A DNA stretch of 64,000 bases, from positions 5,037,501 to 5,101,500 of the forward strand of contig NZ_CP117439.1 of the NCBI RefSeq assembly GCF_030687575.1, written 5' to 3'. Origin of the DNA: Pseudomonas sp. FP2309 (GTDB taxonomy: Bacteria > Pseudomonadota > Gammaproteobacteria > Pseudomonadales > Pseudomonadaceae). Position numbers and translations under genes: made by a program. Positions 51,550-60,075 of this stretch are shown in pieces; within the stretch, counting starts at the first letter, position 1, and the number at the start of each line of letters is the position of its first letter. Below the pieces are notes generated by a model. It had not been told where the DNA came from. It made no database searches and saw only the letters and a program-made list of their open reading frames with translations.

Positions 51550-54500
51550 ATGCCCAGATTGCCGACCGTGATACTGCTGTCGCTGCTGACCTGGACCGCA
51601 ACGGCTGGCGCGTTGACTCTTTCCGATGATGAGCGTAGCTGGCTGGCGGACCATCAGGAGCTGAGCCTTGGGGTGGATGCCTCGTGGCCCCCCTTTGAAT
51701 ACCGCGATGAAAGTGGCCGTTACCAAGGTTTATCGGCGGACTATGTGCGCCTGATCCAGGACCGGCTGGGCGTGCGGATCAAGCTGATTGAGCCGCCAAG
51801 CTGGGGCGCCGTCCTGGAAATGGCACGCGACAATCAGCTCGACCTCATCCCCAGTGTCATGTCGACCCCCGAACGCCAGAACTACCTGGCCTTCACCCGG
51901 CCTTATATCGACTTCCCGATGGTGATCCTTGCCCACGAAGGCGGTGCTCGGCCGCGCAACCTCAAAGGCCTTTATGGGCTGAAGATTGCCGTGGTGGAAA
52001 ACTATGCACCCCACGAGTTGCTGCGCAGCCACCACCCAGACCTCAACCTGGTGGCCTTGCCTAATATCAGCTCCACACTGCAAGCCCTGGCAACCGGCGA
52101 AGTGGACGCCGTGGTCAGCGACCTGGCATCCAGCGTCTGGAGCCTGCGTGAACTCAAGCTCGACGGCCTTTACGTCAGTGGTGAAACACCTTACCGCTAT
52201 CAATTGGCGATGGGTGTCCCCCGGGACGACAAGATGCTGGTGGGTATCCTGGACAAAGTCCTGGCCGACCTCAGCCCGACCGAAATCAATGCGATCCAGC
52301 AACACTGGGTAGGCAGCGCCACCGATCACCGTACCTTCTGGAGCGACCTGTTGCTCTACGGCCTGCCCGCCGTGCTGCTGTTGAGCACCGTATTGGCCAT
52401 CGTAATTCGGATCAATCGCCGGCTCAGCTCCGAAATTTCCCGCCGCGTCGCCCTTGAGCAAGAACTCCGCAGCAGTGAATACCACTACCGCGGCCTGGTG
52501 GAGAGCCTGTCGGCTATTGCCTGGGAAGCCAGCATCACCGATTTCACCTACAGCTATGTGTCACCCCACGCTGAGGACCTGCTCGGTTACCCGCGCGCCC
52601 ATTGGCTGATTCCAGGGTTCTGGCGCAACATCATTCACCCCGCCGACCTGATCCGTACCGAAGCCTATTGCTACCGTGAAACCCGCGCCAACCGCGACCA
52701 CAGCATTGATTATCGAGTGATAACCGCCGACGGCCGCTGCCTGTGGGTGCGCGACATCGTCAGCCTGATCGAACACGGCCATGAGCCCGTATTGCGCGGC
52801 TTGATGATTGATATCAGCGAAGCCAAGCGCACCGAAGAGGCACTGCAACTGTCCGAGCAGAAATTTGCCTCGGTGTTCCAGCAATGCCCGGACATTCTGG
52901 CGATCGCGCGCCTCTGCGACGGCTGCCTGCTGGAGGTGAACAAAGCATTCGAGGACCAGATCGGCCTGACCGCCGAAGAGGTGATCGGCAAAACCGCGAC
53001 CGAGCTCAATATCTGGGGCATCGACGATATAGGCCCCGACCTGCTGCAACGGTTGCAGACCACCAGCATTCGCAACCTGGAAATGCCCTTTCGGCGCAGC
53101 AACGGCCAAGCCTTTACCGGGCTGGTCTCCACCGAGCCATTCCAACTCGACGCCGTCGAAGCCGTCGTAGTCGTGGTGCGTGATATCACCCAGCTCAAGG
53201 AAACCCAGCAACTGCTGCAAACCTCGGAAGAAAAATTCGCCAAAGCGTTCCACGCCTCTCCCGATGGCCTTCTGCTGAGCCGCCAGCGCGATGGCCTGCT
53301 GATTGAGGTGAATGACGGCTTCAGTCGCATCACCGGCTATCCCGGCACCACCTCTTTAGATCAGTCATCCCTGGACCTGGGCATTTGGGTCGACCTCAAT
53401 GAACGCAGGCATATGCTGGATTTGATGCACCGCGACGGCTTCGTCCGCGACTTCATCTGCCATATCCGACGCGCCGACGGACAGATACGGCTCTGCGAGT
53501 TATCCAGCCGCCCGCTGCCCATCGGCGACGATGACTGCATGCTCACCATCGCCCGCGACATTACCGAACGCCAATTGATGCAGGAGAAGCTGCAGCAGGC
53601 CGCGACCGTCTTCGAGAGCACCGCCGAAGGCGTACTGATCACCGACACTCGGCAGAACATCAGCGCCGTCAACCGCGCCTTCAGCGAGATCACTGGCTAC
53701 AGCGAAGCCGAAGCCCTTGGGCAAACGCCGCGTCTGCTTGCCTCCGGCCTGCATGACAGCGCCTTCTACGCAGCGATGTGGCACCAATTGACGGCCCTGG
53801 GCCATTGGCAAGGCGAGATCTCCAACCGGCGTAAAAACGGCGAGCTTTACCCCAGTTGGCTGACTATCAGTGTCGTGCGCAACCGCGAGCAACTGATCAC
53901 GCATTTCGTGGCGGTGTTCGCCGATATTTCAAGCCTCAAGCTGGCCCAGGCACGCCTGGACTACCAGGCCCACCACGATCCATTGACTGGCCTGCCCAAC
54001 CGCACCCTGTTTGAAAGCCGGTTGCAGGCCGCCCTCAATGGTCATCAAGAAACCGGCAAACAAGGCGCGGTGCTGTTTCTCGACCTTGACCGCTTCAAAC
54101 ACATCAACGACAGCCTTGGCCACCCCATCGGCGACCTGCTGCTCAAAGACATCGCCGTACGCCTCAAGGAGCAACTGCGGGACATCGACACCGTCGCGCG
54201 CCTGGGCGGTGATGAGTTCATCATTCTGCTGCCCGGCCTGCAACACGCCAGCGACGCCGAGCAGTTGGCCAATAAACTGCTGACCTGCTTCACGCCGCCC
54301 TTCCAGGCGGGCGAGCACGAGTTCTTCATCAGCGCGAGCATCGGCACCAGCCTGTACCCCCAGGACGGCACTGACGTGGCCACCCTGGTGAAAAACGCCG
54401 ACGCCGCGATGTACCGCTCCAAAGCCAAGGGCCGTAACCGGGTCGAATGCTATACCCGCGACCTCACGACCCAGGCCAAAGAGCGCGTGGCACTGGAGCA

Positions 54501-55293
54501 TGAACTGCGTCGCGCCCTTGAGCGCGAGGAGCTGAGCCTTTATTACCAGCCAAAATTGAGCCTGCAAACCCAGGCCCTGATCGGCGCCGAAGCGTTGATC
54601 CGCTGGCACCACCCGACCTTCGGCGAAGTGCCGCCCGAACACTTCATCGCCCTGGCCGAAGAGAACGGCATGATCCTGCAGATTGGCGACTGGGTACTCG
54701 AACAGGCCTGTCGACAACTGCACGCCTGGCAAAGCACCTTTGCTGACTTCGGCCCGCTGTCGGTCAACCTGGCCGGCGCACAACTGCGCCAACCCGGCCT
54801 GCTGAACCGCATAGAACAACTGCTGCGCGACTACCAACTCGAACCTGGCTGTCTGCAACTGGAGATCACCGAAAACTTCATCATGAGCCAGGCAGAGGAA
54901 GCATTGGAGGTACTGCACCAACTCAAACGCCTGGGCGTACAACTGGCGATCGACGACTTCGGCACCGGGTATTCGTCCCTCAGCTACCTCAAGCGCCTGC
55001 CGCTGGACTTCCTCAAGATCGACCAATCCTTCGTCCGCGGCCTGCCCGACGACCCCCACGACGCCGCTATCGTGCGCGCCATCATCGCCCTCGGTCACAG
55101 CATGCAATTCACCATCATTGCCGAAGGCGTGGAAAACCCGGCACAACAAGCCTTCCTGGCCGCTGAAGGCTGCGAACAGATGCAAGGCTACATCGTCAGC
55201 CTGCCGCTACCGCCCGAACTTTTTGCCGCTACGTTTCTTCGCAGGCGCATTGAGGATTTTTCGGATAGCACAGCGATCAAACCATCGTTATAA
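51550..55293 (+). CDS. rmcA: RmcA-like membrane c-di-GMP enzyme (SBP-PAS4-GGDEF-EAL)
   Basis: A 1247-aa sensor that controls c-di-GMP. Order: signal peptide (about 1-21), periplasmic family 3 solute-binding domain (about 25-255), one membrane helix (about 263-285), four PAS domains (about 310-810), GGDEF (about 815-970) and EAL (about 985-1235). GGDEF is intact at residues 886-890, preceded by the product-inhibition site RDID at 877-880; EAL is intact at 1014-1016 (EALIRW). The match to P. aeruginosa RmcA (next to rpoD, same domains) supports the symbol; RmcA lowers c-di-GMP in response to redox state and arginine. Which activity dominates here is unknown. Confidence 0.92.
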   Translation: MPRLPTVILLSLLTWTATAGALTLSDDERSWLADHQELSLGVDASWPPFEYRDESGRYQGLSADYVRLIQDRLGVRIKLIEPPSWGAVLEMARDNQLDLIPSVMSTPERQNYLAFTRPYIDFPMVILAHEGGARPRNLKGLYGLKIAVVENYAPHELLRSHHPDLNLVALPNISSTLQALATGEVDAVVSDLASSVWSLRELKLDGLYVSGETPYRYQLAMGVPRDDKMLVGILDKVLADLSPTEINAIQQHWVGSATDHRTFWSDLLLYGLPAVLLLSTVLAIVIRINRRLSSEISRRVALEQELRSSEYHYRGLVESLSAIAWEASITDFTYSYVSPHAEDLLGYPRAHWLIPGFWRNIIHPADLIRTEAYCYRETRANRDHSIDYRVITADGRCLWVRDIVSLIEHGHEPVLRGLMIDISEAKRTEEALQLSEQKFASVFQQCPDILAIARLCDGCLLEVNKAFEDQIGLTAEEVIGKTATELNIWGIDDIGPDLLQRLQTTSIRNLEMPFRRSNGQAFTGLVSTEPFQLDAVEAVVVVVRDITQLKETQQLLQTSEEKFAKAFHASPDGLLLSRQRDGLLIEVNDGFSRITGYPGTTSLDQSSLDLGIWVDLNERRHMLDLMHRDGFVRDFICHIRRADGQIRLCELSSRPLPIGDDDCMLTIARDITERQLMQEKLQQAATVFESTAEGVLITDTRQNISAVNRAFSEITGYSEAEALGQTPRLLASGLHDSAFYAAMWHQLTALGHWQGEISNRRKNGELYPSWLTISVVRNREQLITHFVAVFADISSLKLAQARLDYQAHHDPLTGLPNRTLFESRLQAALNGHQETGKQGAVLFLDLDRFKHINDSLGHPIGDLLLKDIAVRLKEQLRDIDTVARLGGDEFIILLPGLQHASDAEQLANKLLTCFTPPFQAGEHEFFISASIGTSLYPQDGTDVATLVKNADAAMYRSKAKGRNRVECYTRDLTTQAKERVALEHELRRALEREELSLYYQPKLSLQTQALIGAEALIRWHHPTFGEVPPEHFIALAEENGMILQIGDWVLEQACRQLHAWQSTFADFGPLSVNLAGAQLRQPGLLNRIEQLLRDYQLEPGCLQLEITENFIMSQAEEALEVLHQLKRLGVQLAIDDFGTGYSSLSYLKRLPLDFLKIDQSFVRGLPDDPHDAAIVRAIIALGHSMQFTIIAEGVENPAQQAFLAAEGCEQMQGYIVSLPLPPELFAATFLRRRIEDFSDSTAIKPSL

Positions 55294-55294
55294 T
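55289..55294 (+). promoter_or_regulatory. -10 element of the tRNA gene inside the rmcA stop
   Basis: TATAAT contains the TAA stop of rmcA (55291-55293) and is followed by a GC-rich discriminator (CCGCGG), as expected for stringently controlled stable-RNA promoters. No clear -35 at 16-18 bp. Confidence 0.5.
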
Positions 55295-55308
55295 CCGCGG
55301 CCTGTTAA

Positions 55309-55385
55309 GGGCCTATAGCTCAGTTGGTCAGAGCAGAGGACTCATAATCCTTTGGTCCACGGTTCAAGTCCGTGTGGGCCCACCA
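55309..55385 (+). tRNA. tRNA with CAU anticodon (tRNA-Ile2 favoured over elongator Met)
   Basis: A 77-nt cloverleaf with encoded CCA. Acceptor stem GGGCCTA/TGGGCCC, anticodon loop CTCATAA (anticodon CAT), T-arm CACGG-TTCAAGT-CCGTG. The C4-G69 and C5-G68 acceptor pairs are those used by TilS on E. coli tRNA-Ile2, so I favour the lysidine-modified AUA-reading tRNA, but a Met elongator is not excluded. Confidence 0.95.
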
Positions 55386-55390
55386 ACTCC

Positions 55391-55414
55391 AAAGCCGCGC
55401 ATTGCGCGGCTTTT
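55391..55414. terminator. Terminator after the tRNA
   Basis: AAAGCCGCGC and GCGCGGCTTT form a perfect 10-bp stem with loop ATT and T/A-runs on both sides, so it can serve both strands. Confidence 0.9.
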
Positions 55415-55494
55415 GTATGTCTGCCCCATAAACCGCTCGATTGGCCGCATTTGAGTTGGCAAGTCCATCGACTCACCGGCCACCTGACGCCCCC

Positions 55495-55920
55495 TCACTT
55501 GGCAAACAACTGCCCGATATCCCTGAACGCCTTGAACTCCAGCGCGTTCCCACAGGGATCAAACAAGAACAACGTCGCCTGCTCTCCCACCTCTCCCTTG
55601 AAGCGGATATGCGGCTCCAGCACGAATTTCGTCTCTCGCGCCTGCAAACGCTCCGCCAGGGCGTGCCAGTCGTCCCAGCCCAGCACCACGCCAAAATGCG
55701 GCACGGGCACGTCGTGGCCGTCGACGGCGTTGGTGTGGGCGGCTTGCTGGGAGGCGGTTTTCGGGTGTGCGTGGATCACCAGTTGGTGGCCGAAGAAGTT
55801 GAAATCGACCCAGTGTTCACTGGAACGTCCCTCCTCCAGTCCGAAGACCTCACCATAGAAGTGCCGCGCAGCCGCGAGGTCGAATACCGGGATTGCCAGG
55901 TGGAAAGGCGCAAGTGTCAT
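55495..55920 (-). CDS. VOC (glyoxalase/dioxygenase) family protein
   Basis: A 141-aa single-domain member of the vicinal oxygen chelate superfamily. It has the two beta-alpha-beta-beta-beta modules; [10 protein letters not shown] and [10 protein letters not shown] begin them, and [16 protein letters not shown] sequence closes the second with a likely metal-binding glutamate. The start at 55920 has GAGG at 8 bp; a 7-residue extension to 55941 is less likely. Divergent from a LysR gene. Substrate unknown. Confidence 0.85.
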   Translation of the reverse strand: MTLAPFHLAIPVFDLAAARHFYGEVFGLEEGRSSEHWVDFNFFGHQLVIHAHPKTASQQAAHTNAVDGHDVPVPHFGVVLGWDDWHALAERLQARETKFVLEPHIRFKGEVGEQATLFLFDPCGNALEFKAFRDIGQLFAK

Positions 55921-56012
55921 CAGGTCAACCTCAAGGTTCATCAGGTACTAGGAGTTTAGCCTTGCTCAGGCTGATGAAAAGACGATAGTTTTTGCGCCGA
56001 GCACAAATAATT

Positions 56013-56024
56013 TCGATGAATCGA
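56013..56024. promoter_or_regulatory. Palindrome before the LysR gene
   Basis: TCGAT-GA-ATCGA in the 111-bp region between the divergent VOC and LysR genes, 8 bp before the LysR start. Possible autoregulatory site. Confidence 0.3.
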
Positions 56025-56031
56025 GGCGCCC

Positions 56032-56901
56032 ATGCTGCGCGAATTAAAGACCTTTATCGCGGTAACCCGCCATGGCACGTTTGCAGCCGCGGGCATGCAT
56101 ATCGGGCTGACGCAGTCGGCGGTCAGTGCGCAAATCCGGCAGTTGGAGCAGGCGCTGGGTGTGCAGTTGTTTGACCGGACCGGGCGTCAGGCCACGTTGA
56201 ATGCGGCGGGTGTACGCGCGCTGCCCTTGGCCAAGGAAATCCTCGAAACCTTCAATCGCATGGCGATGCCGGTGGACGCCAATGAATACCGGGGCGAGTT
56301 GAAAGTGGGCGCTATCTCCACGGCGCAGACCGGGTTGTTGCCCCAGGCCCTGGTGCGTTTACGCCAGGCGGCGCCAACGGTCGAATGCAAACTGGTGCCC
56401 GGCGTGTCTCTGGAGCTGCTGAGCCAGGTCGATGCTGGCGAGTTGGATTCGGCGATCATCATTCGCCCGCCCTTCGACCTGCCCAAGGATCTGCGGGTGC
56501 AGGTGCTGCGCAAGGAGCCGTTCGTGCTGATCGTGCCGCACGCCTTGAAGGGCGACGATCCTGTGCGGCTGCTCAGCACCCAGCCTCACGTGCGCTATGA
56601 CCGCGCGTCGTTTGGCGGTCGGCTGGTGAGCCGTTTTCTGCGGGAACAGAAGCTGGATGTGCAGGTGGCACTGGAGCTGGACGAGTTGGAGGCCATCGTC
56701 AAAATGGTGGAATGTGGCCTGGGTGTGTCGCTGATTCCCCAGGCCGGTCTGTGGCTGGAGCGCTCGCCGGAGGTCAGGATAATCCCGCTCGGCAGTCTGA
56801 CGTTTTACCGCGAGATCATCCTGCTGAGCCGCTACAGCCAACGTCACCTGCCGGTCCCGCAGCTGTTTGCCCGTTGCCTGCTGGCCGATGCAAGCCTGTA
56901 A
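56032..56901 (+). CDS. LysR-family transcriptional regulator
   Basis: A 289-aa regulator with an N-terminal winged helix-turn-helix (MLRELKTFIAVTRHGTFAAAG...LTQSAVSAQIRQLEQALG) and a C-terminal type 2 periplasmic-binding-like effector domain. The regulated gene is often the divergent neighbour, here the VOC protein. The effector is not recognisable. Confidence 0.92.
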   Translation: MLRELKTFIAVTRHGTFAAAGMHIGLTQSAVSAQIRQLEQALGVQLFDRTGRQATLNAAGVRALPLAKEILETFNRMAMPVDANEYRGELKVGAISTAQTGLLPQALVRLRQAAPTVECKLVPGVSLELLSQVDAGELDSAIIIRPPFDLPKDLRVQVLRKEPFVLIVPHALKGDDPVRLLSTQPHVRYDRASFGGRLVSRFLREQKLDVQVALELDELEAIVKMVECGLGVSLIPQAGLWLERSPEVRIIPLGSLTFYREIILLSRYSQRHLPVPQLFARCLLADASL

Positions 56902-56937
56902 CATGCGTGGCCATTGCCGCCCGTCACGGAGTCTCAC

Positions 56938-57384
56938 TTGCCTGTACTCGATGAAATCGATCGTCAGTTGATCGCCGCGCTACAGATCAATGCCCGCGAG
57001 AGCGTGGCCATGCTCGCTCGACAGTTGGGCATTGCGCGCACCACCGTGACGTCGCGCCTGGCGCGCCTGGAAAAAACCCAGGTGATCACCGGTTATGGCG
57101 TGCGCCTTGGCCAGCGCGTGGCGGACGGCGGTTTGCAGGCCTATGTGGGCATCACCGTGCAACCGCGCTCGGGCAAAGAAGTGCTGCGCAGGCTCAGCGC
57201 CATGGCCCAGGTGCAGCAACTGTGCGCGGTCAGCGGCGAATTCGATTACGTGGCCTGGCTGCGCACCGATTCGCCGGAGCAACTGGACCAGTTGCTGGAC
57301 CAGATCGGCAGTGTCGACGGCGTGGAGAAGACCACCACGTCGATCATCCTCAGTAACAAACTGGACCGTGGCCAGCCAATCTGA
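56938..57384 (+). CDS. Lrp/AsnC-family regulator, likely of davBA
   Basis: A 148-aa regulator with an N-terminal helix-turn-helix (LARQLGIARTTVTSRLARLE) and a C-terminal RAM ligand-binding domain. I place the start at TTG 56938 because CGGAG lies 7 bp upstream; a TTG eight codons earlier lacks a site. Lrp-type regulators usually sense amino acids, and it precedes davB, so lysine control of davBA is a reasonable inference. Confidence 0.9.
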   Translation: MPVLDEIDRQLIAALQINARESVAMLARQLGIARTTVTSRLARLEKTQVITGYGVRLGQRVADGGLQAYVGITVQPRSGKEVLRRLSAMAQVQQLCAVSGEFDYVAWLRTDSPEQLDQLLDQIGSVDGVEKTTTSIILSNKLDRGQPI

Positions 57385-57484
57385 CCGTCAAGCTCGTCAC
57401 TGTGACTAAAAACAATTCATTTCGACGACACTTTGCGTCTTATTAACGGACGCTACGCCCCCTAAACTGGCTGCCATCTTTTCC

Positions 57485-57490
57485 TATACT
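57485..57490 (+). promoter_or_regulatory. Candidate -10 for davB
   Basis: TATACT in the 146-bp gap between the Lrp gene and davB, 41 bp before the ATG. The -35 region is poor (CTAAAC), consistent with activator control. Upstream AT-rich sequence 57407-57450 could bind the Lrp protein. Confidence 0.35.
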
Positions 57491-57530
57491 CAGCGGGTCG
57501 TGCCCCGCCGAGTTTCCAGCCAGGTCAGCC

Positions 57531-59222
57531 ATGAATACATTCAACAAAAACAATCGCCACCCTGCAGACGGTAAAAAACCCATCACCATCTTCGGCCCGG
57601 ACTTCCCGTTCGCCTTCGATGACTGGATCGAGCACCCGGCCGGGCTGGGCAGCATCCCCGCCGAACACCATGGCGCCGAAGTGGCCATCGTCGGTGCCGG
57701 GATCGCCGGGCTGGTGGCCGCCTACGAGCTGATGAAACTGGGCCTCAAACCCGTGGTGTACGAAGCCTCGAAGATGGGCGGCCGCCTGCGCTCCCAGGCC
57801 TTTGAAGGCGCCGAAGGCATCATCGCCGAACTGGGTGGCATGCGTTTCCCGGTTTCCTCCACCGCCTTTTACCACTATGTGGACAAGCTCGGCCTGGACA
57901 CCAAACCGTTCCCCAACCCGCTCACCCCGGCCTCCGGCAGCACGGTGATCGACCTCGAAGGCCAGACCCACTACGCACAAAAACTGGCCGACTTGCCTGC
58001 GCTGTTCCAGGAAGTGGCTGACGCCTGGGCCGACGCCCTGGAAGCGGGCTCCCAGTTCGGCGATATCCAGCAAGCCATCCGCGACCGCGATGTACCCCGC
58101 CTCAAAGCCCTGTGGAACAAACTGGTCCCCCTGTGGGACGACCGCACCTTTTACGATTTCGTCGCCACCTCCAAGGCCTTCGCCAAACTGTCGTTCCACC
58201 ACCGTGAAGTGTTCGGCCAGGTCGGCTTCGGCACCGGCGGCTGGGACTCGGACTTCCCGAACTCGATGCTGGAAATTTTCCGCGTGGTGATGACTAACTG
58301 CGATGACCACCAGCACTTGGTGGTAGGTGGCGTGGCGCAAGTGCCCATGGGGATCTGGCGCCATGTTCCTGAGCGTTGCGCCCACTGGCCGGCCGGGACC
58401 AGCCTCAGCTCGCTGCACAGCGGCGCACCTCGGGCCGGGGTCAAGCGCATTGCCCACGCCGCGGATGGGCGTTTCGCGGTCACCGACAACTATGGCGACA
58501 CCCGCGAATATGCCGCCGTGCTGACCACCTGCCAAAGCTGGCTGCTGACCACCCAGATCGAATGCGACGAAACCCTGTTCTCGCAAAAGATGTGGATGGC
58601 CCTGGACCGCACGCGCTATATGCAATCGTCGAAAACCTTCGTGATGGTCGACCGTCCGTTCTGGAAAGACAAAGACCCGGAAACCGGCCGCGATCTGATG
58701 AGCATGACCCTCACCGACCGCCTCACCCGTGGCACCTACCTGTTCGACAATGGCGACGACAAGCCGGGCGTGATCTGCCTCTCCTACTCGTGGATGAGCG
58801 ACGCGTTGAAAATGCTGCCGCAGCCGATTGATAAACGCGTGAAGCTGGCCCTCGACGCGCTGAAAAAGATTTACCCGAAAGTTGACCTCAAGGCGCGCAT
58901 CATCGGGGACCCGATCACCGTCTCCTGGGAAGCCGACCCGCACTTCCTCGGCGCCTTCAAGGGCGCGTTGCCCGGCCACTATCGCTACAACCAGCGCATG
59001 TATGCGCATTTCATGCAGAAGGACATGCCCGCCGAACAACGTGGGATTTTTATCGCCGGCGACGACGTGTCCTGGACTCCGGCCTGGGTCGAAGGCGCGG
59101 TGCAAACCTCATTGAACGCGGTATGGGGCATCATGACTCACTTCGGCGGCAGCACCCACGCCGAGAACCCAGGACCCGGTGACGTATTCGACGAAATCGG
59201 GCCGATCGCCCTGGCTGATTAA
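57531..59222 (+). CDS. davB: L-lysine 2-monooxygenase DavB
   Basis: FAD enzyme converting lysine and oxygen to 5-aminovaleramide and CO2, first step of the aminovalerate route. The 563-aa protein has the Rossmann motif VGAGIAGLVAAYELMKLG followed by GGRLRS, the flavin amine oxidase fold and a C-terminal GDDVSWTPAWVEGAVQTSLNAV FAD-binding segment. Tryptophan 2-monooxygenases share this fold, but the adjacent DavA-type amidase and the position next to pqq, as in P. putida, favour DavB. Confidence 0.92.
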   Translation: MNTFNKNNRHPADGKKPITIFGPDFPFAFDDWIEHPAGLGSIPAEHHGAEVAIVGAGIAGLVAAYELMKLGLKPVVYEASKMGGRLRSQAFEGAEGIIAELGGMRFPVSSTAFYHYVDKLGLDTKPFPNPLTPASGSTVIDLEGQTHYAQKLADLPALFQEVADAWADALEAGSQFGDIQQAIRDRDVPRLKALWNKLVPLWDDRTFYDFVATSKAFAKLSFHHREVFGQVGFGTGGWDSDFPNSMLEIFRVVMTNCDDHQHLVVGGVAQVPMGIWRHVPERCAHWPAGTSLSSLHSGAPRAGVKRIAHAADGRFAVTDNYGDTREYAAVLTTCQSWLLTTQIECDETLFSQKMWMALDRTRYMQSSKTFVMVDRPFWKDKDPETGRDLMSMTLTDRLTRGTYLFDNGDDKPGVICLSYSWMSDALKMLPQPIDKRVKLALDALKKIYPKVDLKARIIGDPITVSWEADPHFLGAFKGALPGHYRYNQRMYAHFMQKDMPAEQRGIFIAGDDVSWTPAWVEGAVQTSLNAVWGIMTHFGGSTHAENPGPGDVFDEIGPIALAD

Positions 59223-59232
59223 GGAGTTCGCC

Positions 59233-60027
59233 ATGCGTGTCGCCCTGTACCAATGCCCGCCGCTGCCGCTGGATGTGGCGGCCAATCTCAAGCGCCTGCA
59301 CCAGCTCGCGCACGAGGCAACCGATGCCGACGTGCTGGTGCTGCCGGAAATGTTCCTCACCGGCTACAACATCGGGGCCGAAGCGGTCGGTGCCCTGGCT
59401 GAGGCGCAGGATGGCGAGTCTGCACACACCATCGCCGAGATCGCGCGAACCGCCGGGGTGGCGATTGTGTATGGCTACCCGGAGCGCGCGGACGATGGGC
59501 AGATCTACAACGCGGTGCAGTTGATCGACGCCCAAGGCCAGCGCCTGTGCAATTACCGCAAGAGCCACCTGTTTGGCGACCTGGATCACTCGATGTTCAG
59601 CGCCGGCGATGATCACCTCCCGTTGGTGGAGCTCAACGGTTGGAAACTGGGGTTCCTGATCTGCTACGACCTGGAGTTCCCGGAGAACACGCGGCGCCTG
59701 GCCCTGGCCGGTGCCGAACTGATCCTGGTGCCCACCGCCAATATGGTGCCGTTCGACTTTGTTGCGGACGTGACCGTGCGGGCGCGGGCCTTTGAGAACC
59801 AGTGCTACGTGGCCTACGCCAACTATTGCGGGCACGAAGGCGACATCCACTATTGCGGACAAAGCAGCATTGCCGCACCGGATGGCCAACGCATCGCCCA
59901 GGCCGGCCTGGATGAGGCCTTGATTGTCGGCACACTGGATCGCCAAGCGATCCTCAACGCGCGCGCGGCCAACCATTACCTGCAAGACCGCCGCCCCGAG
60001 CTGTACGGCGCGCTGAGCAAGCCCTGA
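59233..60027 (+). CDS. davA: 5-aminovaleramide amidase DavA
   Basis: Nitrilase-superfamily amidase hydrolysing 5-aminovaleramide to 5-aminovalerate. The 264-aa product has the catalytic triad E39 (LPEMF), K110 (YRKSH) and C144 (LICYDLEFP). Start ATG 59233 has a perfect AAGGAG, 10 bp after the davB stop, so the two are one operon. The product is a substrate of the agt importer class, linking it to the 19-26 kb cluster. Confidence 0.94.
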   Translation: MRVALYQCPPLPLDVAANLKRLHQLAHEATDADVLVLPEMFLTGYNIGAEAVGALAEAQDGESAHTIAEIARTAGVAIVYGYPERADDGQIYNAVQLIDAQGQRLCNYRKSHLFGDLDHSMFSAGDDHLPLVELNGWKLGFLICYDLEFPENTRRLALAGAELILVPTANMVPFDFVADVTVRARAFENQCYVAYANYCGHEGDIHYCGQSSIAAPDGQRIAQAGLDEALIVGTLDRQAILNARAANHYLQDRRPELYGALSKP

Positions 60028-60075
60028 CCCAAAGGGTTTGCTAGCATAGCCGCCTCCTACGTTCTGGAAGTGCCC

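Noticed and set aside
55309..55414. tRNA gene as an integration site for a genomic island
   Set aside because: No integrase, no repeat of the tRNA 3' end and no change in gene character downstream within the window.
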